Source: Bradyrhizobium valentinum
Lineage (GTDB): Bacteria; Pseudomonadota; Alphaproteobacteria; Rhizobiales; Xanthobacteraceae
Direction of reading: 5' to 3'
NCBI RefSeq assembly: GCF_001440405.1
Contig: NZ_LLXX01000157.1
Location: 28,252-65,687 of the forward strand
DNA: 37,436 bases
Shown here: in pieces, positions 1 through 8,552 of the stretch
Layout of the letters: each line of letters starts with the position of its first letter
How positions within the stretch are numbered: the stretch's first letter is position 1
The notes under the pieces: model-generated
What the model saw: only the letters and a program-made list of their open reading frames with translations
What the model was told of the DNA's origin: nothing
Database searches by the model: none
Program-made: the position numbers and the translations under genes

Positions 1-68
1 AGCAATGCAATTGAAAACACCGACGCGCCCAATAAGAGGGCACGCGAAATCCTAGCCCCGTCAGCCAT
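1..68 (-). CDS. N-terminus of an exported protein, probably TonB-dependent heme receptor (HmuR), partial
   Basis: An ATG on the minus strand at 68-66 opens a frame with no stop up to the window edge. The 22 visible residues begin MADGARISR and continue into a hydrophobic run (ALLLGASVFSIAL), which is the shape of a signal peptide. The gene is divergent from the hemP-hmuTUV operon. In Bradyrhizobium and relatives the outer-membrane heme receptor HmuR is commonly encoded divergently from the heme ABC-transporter genes. The receptor identity therefore rests on position and the export signal only; no TonB box or plug domain is visible in the window. Confidence 0.5.
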   Translation of the reverse strand, partial: MADGARISRALLLGASVFSIAL

Positions 69-330
69 ACAACCCCAACCCCGCCAATCTCTGTTCTTGG
101 GTCTGGCTGGCGGGCGCTGCGCATAAGTCGCAAGCTGCTTGCTGGCTGCCACATTCGCGACGCAGGCACGTGCCCGCATCGTGTCATACTTGGTTACGTG
201 GCGGGTTCCGGGCGGTCAAGAACCGCATCAGGCACTTTATATCAATTGTAAATTGCCACGGTTGGATTGCGGCACACCGCAACTGTACAAACATGGCATC
301 AGACAGAGCTTTCGGGGCGCCACAAACCAG
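69..330. promoter_or_regulatory. Divergent regulatory region between the putative receptor gene and hemP
   Basis: This 262-bp gap separates two divergent iron/heme genes and must hold both promoters. It contains a palindrome CAATT-GTA-AATTG at 243-255, inside an AT-rich stretch that is unusual in this GC-rich window. In Bradyrhizobium the equivalent region carries the iron control element bound by Irr, with HmuP as co-activator. Whether the palindrome or another segment is that element cannot be decided from sequence alone. Confidence 0.45.
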
Positions 331-531
331 ATGTCCGCAGCAACAGGAGACAAACTCGGCGGTGCCCGGACGCAAGCCGGTAAGTCCACCGCCCGATCGC
401 TTGCCATCAACGGCAACCGGATCGACAGCCGCGAACTGTTCGCGACCGAGCGCGAGATCATCATCGCGCATGGGGAGGACAATTATCGCCTGCGACTGAC
501 CTCGCAGAACAAGCTGATCCTGACCAAGTGA
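331..531 (+). CDS. hemP: HemP/HmuP family heme-uptake co-regulator
   Basis: A 66-residue protein whose C-terminal half carries the HemP signature: INGNRIDSRELF, then REIIIAHG, then YRLRLTSQNKLILTK at the very end. HemP proteins are small (about 50-70 residues) and sit beside heme-transport genes. In Bradyrhizobium japonicum the homologue HmuP is needed as a co-activator for expression of the heme-utilisation genes. I chose the ATG at 331 because it gives the family length; the open frame continues upstream to 139, but those residues resemble nothing in the family and would occupy the promoter region. The gene lies 35 nt before hmuT and is probably co-transcribed with it. Confidence 0.85.
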   Translation: MSAATGDKLGGARTQAGKSTARSLAINGNRIDSRELFATEREIIIAHGEDNYRLRLTSQNKLILTK

Positions 532-566
532 ACCTGACCAAGCGAACTCAACCAGGTGACCCGGCA

Positions 567-1520
567 ATGACAATTTGTCGTACGCTCGCATTGTCCGCCG
601 CCGCGGGCTGTTTCCTGCTCGGCGGCGTCGCGGTCGCTGCGGGCATTACGGTGCATGATGCCCGTAACCGCGACGTCACGATCTCAGATCCCGCGCGGAT
701 CGTCTCGATCGGCGGCGCGATTACCGAAATTCTCTATGCCCTGGGCTTCGAGGACAGGCTGGCCGGCGTCGACTCCACCAGCTTCTATCCGCCGGCAGCG
801 CTGCGTGACAAACCGAATGTCGGCTATATGCGCCAGCTTTCGGCTGAGGGCGTTCTTGGGCTCAATCCCTCGCTGGTACTGGCAGTGCAGGGATCCGGGC
901 CGAAGGAAACCATGGACGTGCTGGAGGCGGCCAAGGTGCCGCTGGTGCTGGTACCCGAAACCTTCTCGGAAGCGGGCCTGATCGACAAGATCAAGCTGGT
1001 CGGTCACGCCATGGGCGCGGACAAGCGCGCCGAATGCCTGACGGCAGCGGTCGCCGGCGATCTGGCCCAACTGCGCGAGCTGCGCGCCAAGGTGACCAAG
1101 CCGGTCCGCGTGATGTTCGTGATGTCGCTGCTGAACGGCCGGGCGATGGCCGCCGGAAAAAATACCGCGGCGAATGAGATCATCGCGCTCGCCGGTGGCG
1201 TCAACGCCATCGATAGCTATGACGGCTACAAGATCATCAATGATGAGGCGATCGTCGCGGCAAAGCCCGACGTCGTGCTTTCGATCCAGCGCGGCAAGGA
1301 CTCGGTGGAAGCGGAAGCCGTATATGTCCATCCCGCCTTCGCGCTGACCCCGGTCGCGGCCAACAAGACCTTCATCTCCATGGAAGGCCTCTATCTGCTC
1401 GGCTTCGGCCCGCGCACGGCAGCCGCAGCGCGCGATCTCTCGGTCAAGCTCTATCCGGCGCTGGCGCCGCAGGCGGAGAAGTTCAGGCCGGCGGCACTCA
1501 CCGCCGATTGCCGGCAATGA
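567..1520 (+). CDS. hmuT: Periplasmic heme-binding protein HmuT
   Basis: The substrate-binding protein of the heme ABC importer receives heme from the outer-membrane receptor in the periplasm and delivers it to HmuUV. The 317-residue product starts with a signal peptide ending near AVAAG. A class III (metal/heme chelate) binding fold follows, with the family phrases RIVSIGGAITEILYALG and VGYMRQLSAEG. Tyr74 in STSFYPP corresponds to the heme-coordinating tyrosine known in HmuT/ShuT/PhuT proteins. The ATG at 567 is preceded by AGGTGA at 554-559; the frame is open from 528, but an earlier start would put 13 polar residues ahead of the signal peptide. The stop codon overlaps the hmuU start (ATGA). 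Confidence 0.92.
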   Translation: MTICRTLALSAAAGCFLLGGVAVAAGITVHDARNRDVTISDPARIVSIGGAITEILYALGFEDRLAGVDSTSFYPPAALRDKPNVGYMRQLSAEGVLGLNPSLVLAVQGSGPKETMDVLEAAKVPLVLVPETFSEAGLIDKIKLVGHAMGADKRAECLTAAVAGDLAQLRELRAKVTKPVRVMFVMSLLNGRAMAAGKNTAANEIIALAGGVNAIDSYDGYKIINDEAIVAAKPDVVLSIQRGKDSVEAEAVYVHPAFALTPVAANKTFISMEGLYLLGFGPRTAAAARDLSVKLYPALAPQAEKFRPAALTADCRQ

Positions 1521-2608
1521 CCGCACTCACTGAAGCAGGCGCGAAGCGCCGCAGCGGATATGCGTTTCGCCCGCCGGCTTCGCTGACCCTCATCTGCCTG
1601 ATCGCCGCACTTGCCGGTGCGGCACTGGTCGCACTCACAATGGGCGCCGCCGGAATTCCGCTGGCGCGGCTGCCTGCCGCACTCGGCCTGTGGGCGGACG
1701 CCTCAGCCAGTTCAACGCTTGCGCGCGACCAGCTCGTGCTGTGGTCAATCCGGATCCCGCGGATCGGCGCGGCTGCCATGGTTGGCGCCTTGCTCGCGGC
1801 ATCGGGAGCCATCATGCAGGGGCTGTTTCGCAACCCTCTCGCCGACCCCGCACTGGTCGGCGTTTCCTCCGGCGGCGCGCTGGCGGCAGCCGCCGCGATC
1901 GTCTTCACTGACAGCCAGATCGGCCAAAACCTCCGCTTTATGCAGCATCAGTTGCTGCCGATCGCGGCCTTCGCGGGCTCGCTGGCGACCACGATTATCC
2001 TTTATTCGATCGCGAGCCGCTCGGGGCGGACGTCGATCGCGATCTTCCTGCTGGCCGGCATTGCCATCGCCGCGATCGCCAATGCCGGCATCGGGCTACT
2101 CGTGTTCATCGCCGACGACCGCCAGTTGCGCGACATCACATTCTGGCTATTGGGCTCGCTGAGCGGTGCAACCTGGCCCAAGCTCGCCACGCTGGCACCG
2201 GTGCTGGGCCTGGCCGCGATCGCCTGCCTCTCGATTGCGCGCGGGCTCGATGTACTGGTGCTGGGCGAGGCCGAGGCATTTCACAGCGGCGTCGATGTCG
2301 AACGGCTGAAGCGGATTTCGATCGTGCTGGTGTCGGCGATGACGGGGGTCGCCGTCTCCGTCTGCGGCGTCGTCGGATTTGTCGGCATTGTGGTGCCGCA
2401 TCTGTTGCGGCTTTTGATCGGACCGGGGCACCGGCTGCTGCTGCCGGCCTCAATGCTATTGGGTGCAGTGCTGCTGGTCGGCGCCGATACGCTGGCCCGC
2501 ACCATCGTGGCGCCCGCGGAAATGCCGATCGGCATCCTCACGGCTGCGATCGGCGCGCCGTTCTTCCTGGGCATGCTGCTGCGCCAGCGCGGGCTGGTTT
2601 CGCTATGA
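1517..2608 (+). CDS. hmuU: Heme ABC transporter permease HmuU
   Basis: A 363-residue FecCD/BtuC-family permease that forms the inner-membrane channel for heme as a homodimer. It is almost wholly hydrophobic. Typical family phrases are IRIPRIGAAAMVGALLAASG and MQGLFRNPLADPALVGVSSGG near the N-terminal third, and VGFVGIVVPHLLRLLIGPGH near residue 300, the last probably including the loop that contacts the ATPase. The ATG at 1517 overlaps the hmuT stop by the ATGA arrangement, favouring translational coupling; a TTG three codons earlier is possible but less likely. The 3' end again overlaps hmuV by ATGA, so subunit ratios are probably set by coupling. Confidence 0.93.
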   Translation: MTALTEAGAKRRSGYAFRPPASLTLICLIAALAGAALVALTMGAAGIPLARLPAALGLWADASASSTLARDQLVLWSIRIPRIGAAAMVGALLAASGAIMQGLFRNPLADPALVGVSSGGALAAAAAIVFTDSQIGQNLRFMQHQLLPIAAFAGSLATTIILYSIASRSGRTSIAIFLLAGIAIAAIANAGIGLLVFIADDRQLRDITFWLLGSLSGATWPKLATLAPVLGLAAIACLSIARGLDVLVLGEAEAFHSGVDVERLKRISIVLVSAMTGVAVSVCGVVGFVGIVVPHLLRLLIGPGHRLLLPASMLLGAVLLVGADTLARTIVAPAEMPIGILTAAIGAPFFLGMLLRQRGLVSL

Positions 2609-3411
2609 CCGCCATTCTCGAAGCGCAGTCGATCTCGATGACGGTCGGCGGCGCCACGCTGGTCGACGGCATCGATCTGCGCATCGCAGCCGGCGAGATG
2701 GTCGCGATCGTCGGCCCCAACGGCGCCGGCAAATCGACGCTGCTGCGGATGTTGTCCGGCGATCTCCGCCCGACGCGCGGGCAGATCAGGCTAAAGCAGC
2801 GCAACATCGACGCCTATCCGCCACGCTTTCTCGCCCGTCACCGCGCGATGCTGTCGCAGCATGTCAACGTCACCTTCCCGTTCACGGTCGAGGAAATCGT
2901 CCATATGGGCGCGGGGGATAGCGGCCGGGCCGCCGCGCAGCGGCTGGTGGATGCGGCGCTCGGCGAGGTCGATCTCGCCCATTTCAGCCATCGGCAATTG
3001 CCGACGCTCTCCGGCGGAGAACAGCAGCGCGCGCATTTCGCCCGCGTGCTGGTGCAGCTCACCTGCGGTGAAGAACAGCACGGCCCGGGCCTTCTGCTGC
3101 TGGACGAGCCGACATCGAGCCTCGACATGCGCCACCAGATCGATCTGGTGGAAACGGCGAAACGGCGTGCGCAAAACGGCACGGCCGTGATCGCCGTGCT
3201 GCACGATCTCAATCTGGCGATGCGATTCGCCGATCGCATCGTGCTGCTGCATCGCGGCCGGCTCGCCGTCGACGGTGGCCGCACGGACGCGATCACGGCC
3301 GAAACCATCCGCAGGATCTTCGAGGTCGACGTGACGATCGACTACACCGAGCAGGGCGTGCCGTTCCTGCTGCCGCAGACCATGCGTCCGGCAGGCGCGC
3401 CGACGGCATAA
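2605..3411 (+). CDS. hmuV: Heme ABC transporter ATP-binding protein HmuV
   Basis: A 268-residue ATPase that powers heme import through HmuU. All ABC motifs are present: Walker A GPNGAGKST (37-45), signature LSGGEQQR (135-142), Walker B LLLLDEP followed by the D-loop SSLD (163-174), and the switch histidine in AVLHDLNLA. A short insert (LTCGEEQHGPG) before Walker B is typical of heme-type HmuV/BhuV ATPases. The start overlaps the hmuU stop (ATGA). It is the last gene of the operon: the next gene on the same strand has its own promoter region about 100 bp further on. Confidence 0.94.
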   Translation: MTAILEAQSISMTVGGATLVDGIDLRIAAGEMVAIVGPNGAGKSTLLRMLSGDLRPTRGQIRLKQRNIDAYPPRFLARHRAMLSQHVNVTFPFTVEEIVHMGAGDSGRAAAQRLVDAALGEVDLAHFSHRQLPTLSGGEQQRAHFARVLVQLTCGEEQHGPGLLLLDEPTSSLDMRHQIDLVETAKRRAQNGTAVIAVLHDLNLAMRFADRIVLLHRGRLAVDGGRTDAITAETIRRIFEVDVTIDYTEQGVPFLLPQTMRPAGAPTA

Positions 3412-3454
3412 CAGCGCAAGGCTTATCCAACGGCGTTACAGGTTCTTCACGGAA

Positions 3455-3472
3455 CTGTCAGCCAACTGTAAC
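3455..3472 (+). promoter_or_regulatory. Candidate Pho box (PhoB site) upstream of the phytase-like gene
   Basis: Two heptamers, CTGTCAG (3455-3461) and CTGTAAC (3466-3472), are separated by four bases (CCAA), giving the 11-bp period of a PhoB binding site; the consensus is CTGTCAT, four AT-rich bases, CTGTCAY. The site lies 46-64 bp before the ATG of the phytase-like gene at 3519. Its second half is also the right arm of a GTTACAG/CTGTAAC inverted repeat (3435-3441 and 3466-3472), so a hairpin after hmuV is an alternative reading. Confidence 0.6.
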
Positions 3473-3518
3473 ACCCCTCCGCAAAGACAGGCGCATCGTC
3501 ATTCACAGGAGATCCGCC

Positions 3519-4871
3519 ATGCGCGTGTCATTGCTCTGCTCCGTCGCGTCAGTCTTTCTGGCCGGCGCCGCCTTCGCCCAAGGCGAAGGCGAATTTCCCG
3601 CAACGCTGAAGGGACACGCGGTGCTGCCGGCGCAGACTTTCATCGATGCGCCCACGGATGCGCCCGAAGATCTCAAGACCGCGGGCAAATACACCACCGG
3701 CAAGCGCGTCGACGCCGTCGGCAGCGTGATGGGTAAATCCTACGAGCGCCCGACCGGCGTGTCGCTACCGTTCAAGGGCCAGCCGCTGCAGGGCCATTCC
3801 GGCATCAAGGTGATGCCGGACGGTTCGTTCTGGGTGCTCACCGACAACGGCATGGGCTCGCGTTACAACTCGGCCGACTCGATGCTGTATCTCAACCGGC
3901 ACAAGATCGACTGGGCGAGTGGCAAGATCGAGCGCCAGGAAACCATCTTCCTGCACGATCCCGACAAGAAGGTGCCGTTCCGCATCCTGCACGAGGACAC
4001 CGCAAAGCGTTATCTCACCGGCGCCGATTTCGACACCGAAGGTTTTCAGATCGTCGGCGACACCTTCTGGATCGGCGACGAGTTCGGCCCCTATGTGCTG
4101 AAGGCCGACAAGACCGGCAAGATCCTCGCCGTCTTCGAAACCAGCGCCGACGGCAAGCCGGTGCGCTCGCCCGATCATTGGTCAGTGCAGTCGCCGGCCG
4201 CCCCAGGCGCGAGCTACACCACCGTCAATCTGCGCCGCTCCAAGGGCTATGAAGGTTTTGCCGCCTCGAAGGACGGCAAATTCCTGTATGGTCTGCTCGA
4301 GGGCCCGCTGTGGGATGCCGAGAAGAAGGACGTTGAAAAGGTCGACGGCAAGGAAGCCGCGCGGATCCTCGAATTCGACGTTGCGGCCGAAAAATTCACC
4401 GGGCGCTATTGGCATTATGTGTTCGAGCACAACGGTCACGCTATCGGCGACTTCAATATGATCGATGGGTCAAGCGGCCTGATCATCGAACGCGACAATG
4501 GCGAGGGCACCGCGGACAAGGCCTGCCCGGCCGGCCAGCGCGGCGAGAACTGTTTTGCCGACCTCGCGAAGTTCAAGCGTGTCTACAAGGTCGAACTCTC
4601 CGACGCCAATGTCGGCAAGCCGGTGCGCAAGATCGCCTATGTCGACCTGATGAAGATCAAGGATCCCGACAAGAAGGCCCGCAAGCCGCTCAACGACGGC
4701 GTGCTGACCTTCCCGTTCTTCACCATCGAGAACGTCGATCGCGTCGACGACACGCATATCATCGTCGGCAACGACAACAATCTGCCGTTCTCGTCCAGCC
4801 GCGAGCCGAACAAGGCCGACGATAATGAGTTCGTGCTGCTGGAAGTCGGTGAGTTTCTGAAGGCGAAGTGA
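3519..4871 (+). CDS. Secreted esterase-like phytase-family protein (PF13449 type)
   Basis: A 450-residue exported protein with a signal peptide (MRVSLLCSVASVFLAGAAFA). The body matches the 'esterase-like activity of phytase' beta-propeller family, with phrases such as GHSGIKVMPDGSFWVLTDNGMGSRYNSADS, here split as GHSGIKVMPDG and DNGMGSRYNSADS, then FWIGDEFGPYVLKAD, EGFAASKDGKFLYGLLEGP and IIERDNGEG. Members hydrolyse phosphoesters or are of unproven substrate. AGGAGA at 3507-3512 is a good ribosome site. The candidate Pho box just upstream suggests induction by phosphate starvation, which fits a phosphate-scavenging role in the periplasm. The exact substrate cannot be told from sequence. Confidence 0.82.
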   Translation: MRVSLLCSVASVFLAGAAFAQGEGEFPATLKGHAVLPAQTFIDAPTDAPEDLKTAGKYTTGKRVDAVGSVMGKSYERPTGVSLPFKGQPLQGHSGIKVMPDGSFWVLTDNGMGSRYNSADSMLYLNRHKIDWASGKIERQETIFLHDPDKKVPFRILHEDTAKRYLTGADFDTEGFQIVGDTFWIGDEFGPYVLKADKTGKILAVFETSADGKPVRSPDHWSVQSPAAPGASYTTVNLRRSKGYEGFAASKDGKFLYGLLEGPLWDAEKKDVEKVDGKEAARILEFDVAAEKFTGRYWHYVFEHNGHAIGDFNMIDGSSGLIIERDNGEGTADKACPAGQRGENCFADLAKFKRVYKVELSDANVGKPVRKIAYVDLMKIKDPDKKARKPLNDGVLTFPFFTIENVDRVDDTHIIVGNDNNLPFSSSREPNKADDNEFVLLEVGEFLKAK

Positions 4872-4892
4872 TTCTATCGCCTCATCCAACCT

Positions 4893-5012
4893 CGTCGTCC
4901 CTGCGAACGCAGGGACCCATACCGCGTGATCTCTCTTTTTGGCTGCCGGGGCAGACACCTTCCTTCAAAACGAAGGCCGGTGGCTATGGGTCCCCGCGTT
5001 CGCGGGGACGAC
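4893..5012. repeat. Dispersed palindromic repeat with inverted ends
   Basis: The left arm at 4893-4922 (CGTCGTCCCTGCGAACGCAGG then GACCCAT) pairs with the right arm at about 4984-5012 (ATGGGTCCCCGCG then TTCGCGGGGACGAC), with a few compensating differences. Each arm is itself a hairpin. A short AAGGTGTC-type spacer region with its own CTTCCTTCAAAACGAAG hairpin lies between them. It sits in the convergent gap after the phytase-like gene and resembles the intergenic palindromes scattered through Bradyrhizobium genomes. Confidence 0.7.
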
Positions 5013-5060
5013 ATTGGGAGAGATGGTGCGCAACATCTCTGTCAGCTCGCAGCACATTGG

Positions 5061-5080
5061 ATGCCCCGCCCGCGGGGCAT
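5061..5080. terminator. Perfect hairpin between convergent genes
   Basis: ATGCCCCGC (5061-5069) and GCGGGGCAT (5072-5080) pair perfectly around a two-base loop. It lies 25 bp beyond the stop codon of the minus-strand DUF4139 gene. No U-run follows on either strand, so it may be a repeat element serving as a transcript end, not a textbook intrinsic terminator. Confidence 0.4.
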
Positions 5081-5104
5081 GACGGAGAAGATAGATGCGC
5101 GCGC

Positions 5105-6769
5105 TCAGCCCGCCGGCACCATCACGACGCCCTTGTCCTTCGGCCAGCGGATCCGCCAGGCGAAGTTGATGTCCCTGACCTCGCCGGGCTTGGCTTCAAA
5201 AGCCCATTCCAGCACGCCGCGTCTGTCGCGGAGGTTGCTCGCGGTCGGCGGCGTCGTGGACGACAGCATTTCGACCTGGATTTCCTCGTTCTCGCTGACC
5301 GGCAACTGGTCCTCAATCGCGATCCGAAGCGGGAAATCATGGCCGTTGCGCACGGTAGTCTTGAACGCGCGCTCGTCGGTCTTCGACGTCGTCACGATTA
5401 GGCCGGCCGATCCCTCGTTGCGCTTGAGGACGGTGCGCTCGATCTTGATCTTGTCGTCGGCGCCGAAGCCGAGCCGCACGGTCTCGTCCTTAGCTGCAGC
5501 AGCCATGTGCCCACGGCCAACGAAGACGCCGTCGCGATAGATCGCGACCCGGCCCGGCAATAGCGGCGCGTCCTCGTTCTGCCTGAAGCTCGCTTCGAGG
5601 AACGCGGTCGGATCCTTCACTGGCGCGGCGCGCACGGCGAGATCGGGAGCAATGGTCGCGGTGGAAACACGCAGGCTCTTGGCGCCTTCGCTGGCACTGA
5701 GGCTGACGCGGCCGGGAATTTTGAACACCACCTGGAAGCCGCTGACATCAGCCGTAGCCTGCTGTTCCTCGGCCTTCCCGGCGAGCGCCTCCGCTACCTG
5801 GGGCGCCGGTGCTGAGCGCAGCAGCGGCTTCGCATTATCCATCAAGCCGCCGCTGGCCGACTGAGCAGGACGCGGCGGTTGCGGATATTGCACAATCAGC
5901 GAGCCCAGATCCGGCACGCTGCCGCCACGCGCGGTGCGCACGGTCGAGACGCTGAGCGCGACGTTGGACCAATCCTCGCCGGTGGCTTGCGTGATTTCGG
6001 CGCGGCGCACCAGTTCGAGCGCGGGCTTGCGGTCCTTGGCGCCGGTGTCGAGACGGGCGTCGTAGAGCGGCGTCCAGCGCGCGTTGCGCACCGTATAGGT
6101 GACCCGCAGCGTCGCCTTGGTCGCGGCTGCGGTCGCGAGCTCGATCCGGACTTCCAGCTTGATCGGCGGCTTCTGCGCCCGGTCCTGTTCGACGCGCGCG
6201 ATTTCGCGGTCGAGTTCGCGCTGCTTGCGTTCGGCGTCGCGGATGGCGGTATCGGCACTGGCGATTTCCTCCCCGACCGCGGCAAAGGCCACACGCCATT
6301 CGGCGATCGGCCGCGCCTCACCCTTGTCGCCGATCCCTGCGGGAGACGTATCCGCAAAGCGCTCGGCGAACTTGCGCCGCGCGGTAGCCGCATCGATTGC
6401 GCCTTGCAGATTGGCCCGCTCGTCCTTCAGGGCCTCGATGCGCTTGTCGAGTTCGGGCAGATTGACCGGCGGCGCCGCGCGCGGCGGTTTTGCGTCGATC
6501 GCGCCGATCGTGAGTTTCGCGCCGGCTTCACCCTCGACCCTAAGCGACGAGGGATCGAGCGTTAACGGAAAATCCTTGAGAACGGCGGAGTTCTCGCCGG
6601 CCGGCAGATCGAGCGAGATGATCCGCGTGACGCTGGCGCCATCGGGATATACGGTAACCGCATCGACCGCCGAGCTGGCGGCCAATTCGGCCGCGCGCAC
6701 CGCGCCGGCGGCAAGCGCCGCGAGCGCGACGAGGCTCGTCGTCAAAAAAACATTCGCAATCAATCGCAT
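5105..6769 (-). CDS. Mucoidy inhibitor MuiA-family protein (DUF4140-DUF4139)
   Basis: A 554-residue exported protein. After a signal peptide (ending AGAVRAAE) comes the N-terminal DUF4140 part, recognisable by VDAVTVYPDGASVTR and VLKDFPLTLDPSSLRVEG. A charged coiled-coil follows (about residues 105-210), then the beta-rich DUF4139 part with LRVTYTVRNARWTPLYDARLD (shown here as its start) and EITQATGEDWSNV. Family members are envelope proteins of unclear biochemical role; in enteric bacteria one reduces mucoidy. The ATG at 6769 has AGGAGGG at the right distance; the upstream in-frame ATG lacks a ribosome site and hides the signal peptide. The gene stands alone downstream of serA on the same strand. 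Confidence 0.82.
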   Translation of the reverse strand: MRLIANVFLTTSLVALAALAAGAVRAAELAASSAVDAVTVYPDGASVTRIISLDLPAGENSAVLKDFPLTLDPSSLRVEGEAGAKLTIGAIDAKPPRAAPPVNLPELDKRIEALKDERANLQGAIDAATARRKFAERFADTSPAGIGDKGEARPIAEWRVAFAAVGEEIASADTAIRDAERKQRELDREIARVEQDRAQKPPIKLEVRIELATAAATKATLRVTYTVRNARWTPLYDARLDTGAKDRKPALELVRRAEITQATGEDWSNVALSVSTVRTARGGSVPDLGSLIVQYPQPPRPAQSASGGLMDNAKPLLRSAPAPQVAEALAGKAEEQQATADVSGFQVVFKIPGRVSLSASEGAKSLRVSTATIAPDLAVRAAPVKDPTAFLEASFRQNEDAPLLPGRVAIYRDGVFVGRGHMAAAAKDETVRLGFGADDKIKIERTVLKRNEGSAGLIVTTSKTDERAFKTTVRNGHDFPLRIAIEDQLPVSENEEIQVEMLSSTTPPTASNLRDRRGVLEWAFEAKPGEVRDINFAWRIRWPKDKGVVMVPAG

Positions 6770-6873
6770 GGATACCCTCCTGAACCATTCGCCGGACGGC
6801 GACGGGCAACAACACCCACCACTCCCGGTCATGAGACGCAGCGAGGGAGAAACTGGTTCGATTGGAATTCCAT

Positions 6874-6899
6874 GCGGCTTCGCCGCGGCGGGCCCGCGG
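6874..6899 (-). terminator. GC-rich tandem hairpins downstream of serA
   Basis: GCGGC-TTC-GCCGC (6874-6886) and CCGCGG (6883-6888) / CCGCGG (6894-6899) are overlapping alternative stems about 50-75 nt after the serA stop. There is no clear U-run, so this is a weak call for a transcript end or repeat remnant before the next minus-strand gene. Confidence 0.3.
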
Positions 6900-6947
6900 C
6901 GAAGGATAAGCAATCCCCTCTCTGAAGGGAAAAGGACGACGCGATTT

Positions 6948-8537
6948 TTAGAACGCGAGCGCCTTGGCCTGCTTCACCTGCGGCAGCTTCTGCACCTTGG
7001 CAAGTACCTCCGCCGGCACAGGCCCGTCGATCTCGACCAGCGCGATGGCGTCACCGCCCTGCTTGACGCGGCCGAGATGGAAGGTGGCGATGTTGATCTT
7101 GGCGTCGCCGAGCAGGCTGGCGAAGCTGCCGATGAAGCCGGGCTTGTCCTCGTTGGTGACATAGATCATCGACTTGCCGAACTCGGCATCGACCCGGATG
7201 CCCTTGATGTCGACCAGCCGCGGCTTGCCGTCGTGATAGACGGTGCCGGAGACGGAACGCTCCTGCCGTTCGGTGGTGACGGTCACCGTGATCAGGCTTT
7301 CGTAATCGCTCTGCGCCGCGCGTACGATCTCGTCGACCACCATGCCGCGCTCCTTCGCGACGACCGGCGCGGAGACCACGTTGACCTCGCCCAGCATCGG
7401 GCGCAGCAGGCCCGACAGCACCGCCGAGGTGATCGCCTTGATCTTCATCTCGGCGACGTGTCCCTCATAGGTGATCTGGACTTTCAGGATGCCGCTCTCG
7501 GTGAGCTGGCCCGCGAACGAGCCGAGCTTTTCGGCGAGTTCGATGAACGGCTTCAGCTTCGGCGCTTCCTCCGCCGTGATCGAGGGGAAGTTCACCGCGT
7601 TCGAGATCGCGCCGGTCAGCAGGTAATCCGACATCTGCTCGGCGACCTGCAGCGCGACGTTTTCCTGCGCTTCCGTGGTGGAGGCGCCGAGATGCGGCGT
7701 GCAGATCACGCTGGGATGGCCGAACAGCACGTTCTTGGTGGCGGGCTCCTCGACGAACACGTCGAAGGCGGCGCCGGCGACATGCTCGGAATTCAGCGCA
7801 TCGACCAGCGCCCGCTCGTCGACCAGGCCGCCACGGGCGCAGTTGACGATACGCACGCCCTTCTTCATCTTGGCGATCGCCGCCGCATCGATGATGTTCC
7901 TGGTCTTCTCGGTCAGCGGCGTGTGCAGCGTGATGAAATCGGCACGCTTAAGCAGTTCGTCGAGTTCGACCTTCTCGACGCCGATGTCCTTGGCGCGTTC
8001 CGGCGACAGGAACGGATCGAACGCGACCACCTTCATTTTCAGACCAAGCGCGCGGTCCGCGGCGATCGAGCCGATATTGCCGCAGCCGATCACGCCCAGC
8101 GTCTTGCCGGTGATCTCGACGCCCATGAAGCGGTTCTTCTCCCACTTGCCGGCCTGCGTCGAGGCGTCGGCCTGCGGAATTTCACGCGCCAGCGCCAGCA
8201 TCAGCGTGATCGCATGTTCGGCGGTCGTGATCGAATTGCCGAACGGCGTATTCATCACGATGATGCCCTTGGCGGTGGCCGCGGGAATCTCGACATTGTC
8301 GACGCCGATGCCGGCGCGCCCGATCACCTTGAGCTTCTTTGCTTTCTCGATGATCTTCGCGGTCGCCTTGGTGGCGGAGCGTATCGCAAGACCGTCGTAA
8401 TTGCCGATGATCTCGGCGAGCTTGTCCTTGTCCTTGCCGAGATTGGGCTGGAAGTCGACCTCGATGCCGCGGTCTTTGAAGATCTGCACGGCGGCGGGCG
8501 AGAGTGCATCGGAAATGAGAACTTTGGGTTTGGACAT
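6948..8537 (-). CDS. serA: D-3-phosphoglycerate dehydrogenase
   Basis: Oxidises 3-phosphoglycerate to 3-phosphohydroxypyruvate with NAD+, the first step of serine synthesis, in the cytosol. The 529-residue long form has the substrate- and NAD-binding domains (Rossmann GCGNIG at 151-156). The catalytic Arg235 is in NCARGGLVD, the acid in FVEEP, and His282 in PHLGASTTEAQ. An intervening ASB domain follows, then a C-terminal ACT domain (about 455-529) that is usually the site of serine feedback control. The start at 8537 has AAGGATCAC before it. It follows serC on the same strand with a 168-nt spacer filled by a foldable repeat. Confidence 0.96.
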   Translation of the reverse strand: MSKPKVLISDALSPAAVQIFKDRGIEVDFQPNLGKDKDKLAEIIGNYDGLAIRSATKATAKIIEKAKKLKVIGRAGIGVDNVEIPAATAKGIIVMNTPFGNSITTAEHAITLMLALAREIPQADASTQAGKWEKNRFMGVEITGKTLGVIGCGNIGSIAADRALGLKMKVVAFDPFLSPERAKDIGVEKVELDELLKRADFITLHTPLTEKTRNIIDAAAIAKMKKGVRIVNCARGGLVDERALVDALNSEHVAGAAFDVFVEEPATKNVLFGHPSVICTPHLGASTTEAQENVALQVAEQMSDYLLTGAISNAVNFPSITAEEAPKLKPFIELAEKLGSFAGQLTESGILKVQITYEGHVAEMKIKAITSAVLSGLLRPMLGEVNVVSAPVVAKERGMVVDEIVRAAQSDYESLITVTVTTERQERSVSGTVYHDGKPRLVDIKGIRVDAEFGKSMIYVTNEDKPGFIGSFASLLGDAKINIATFHLGRVKQGGDAIALVEIDGPVPAEVLAKVQKLPQVKQAKALAF

Positions 8538-8552
8538 TGGAGTGATCCTTCA

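Noticed and set aside
528..566. Extended hmuT start at GTG 528
   Set aside because: It overlaps the hemP stop and puts polar residues ahead of the signal peptide; the ATG at 567 has an AGGTGA ribosome site.
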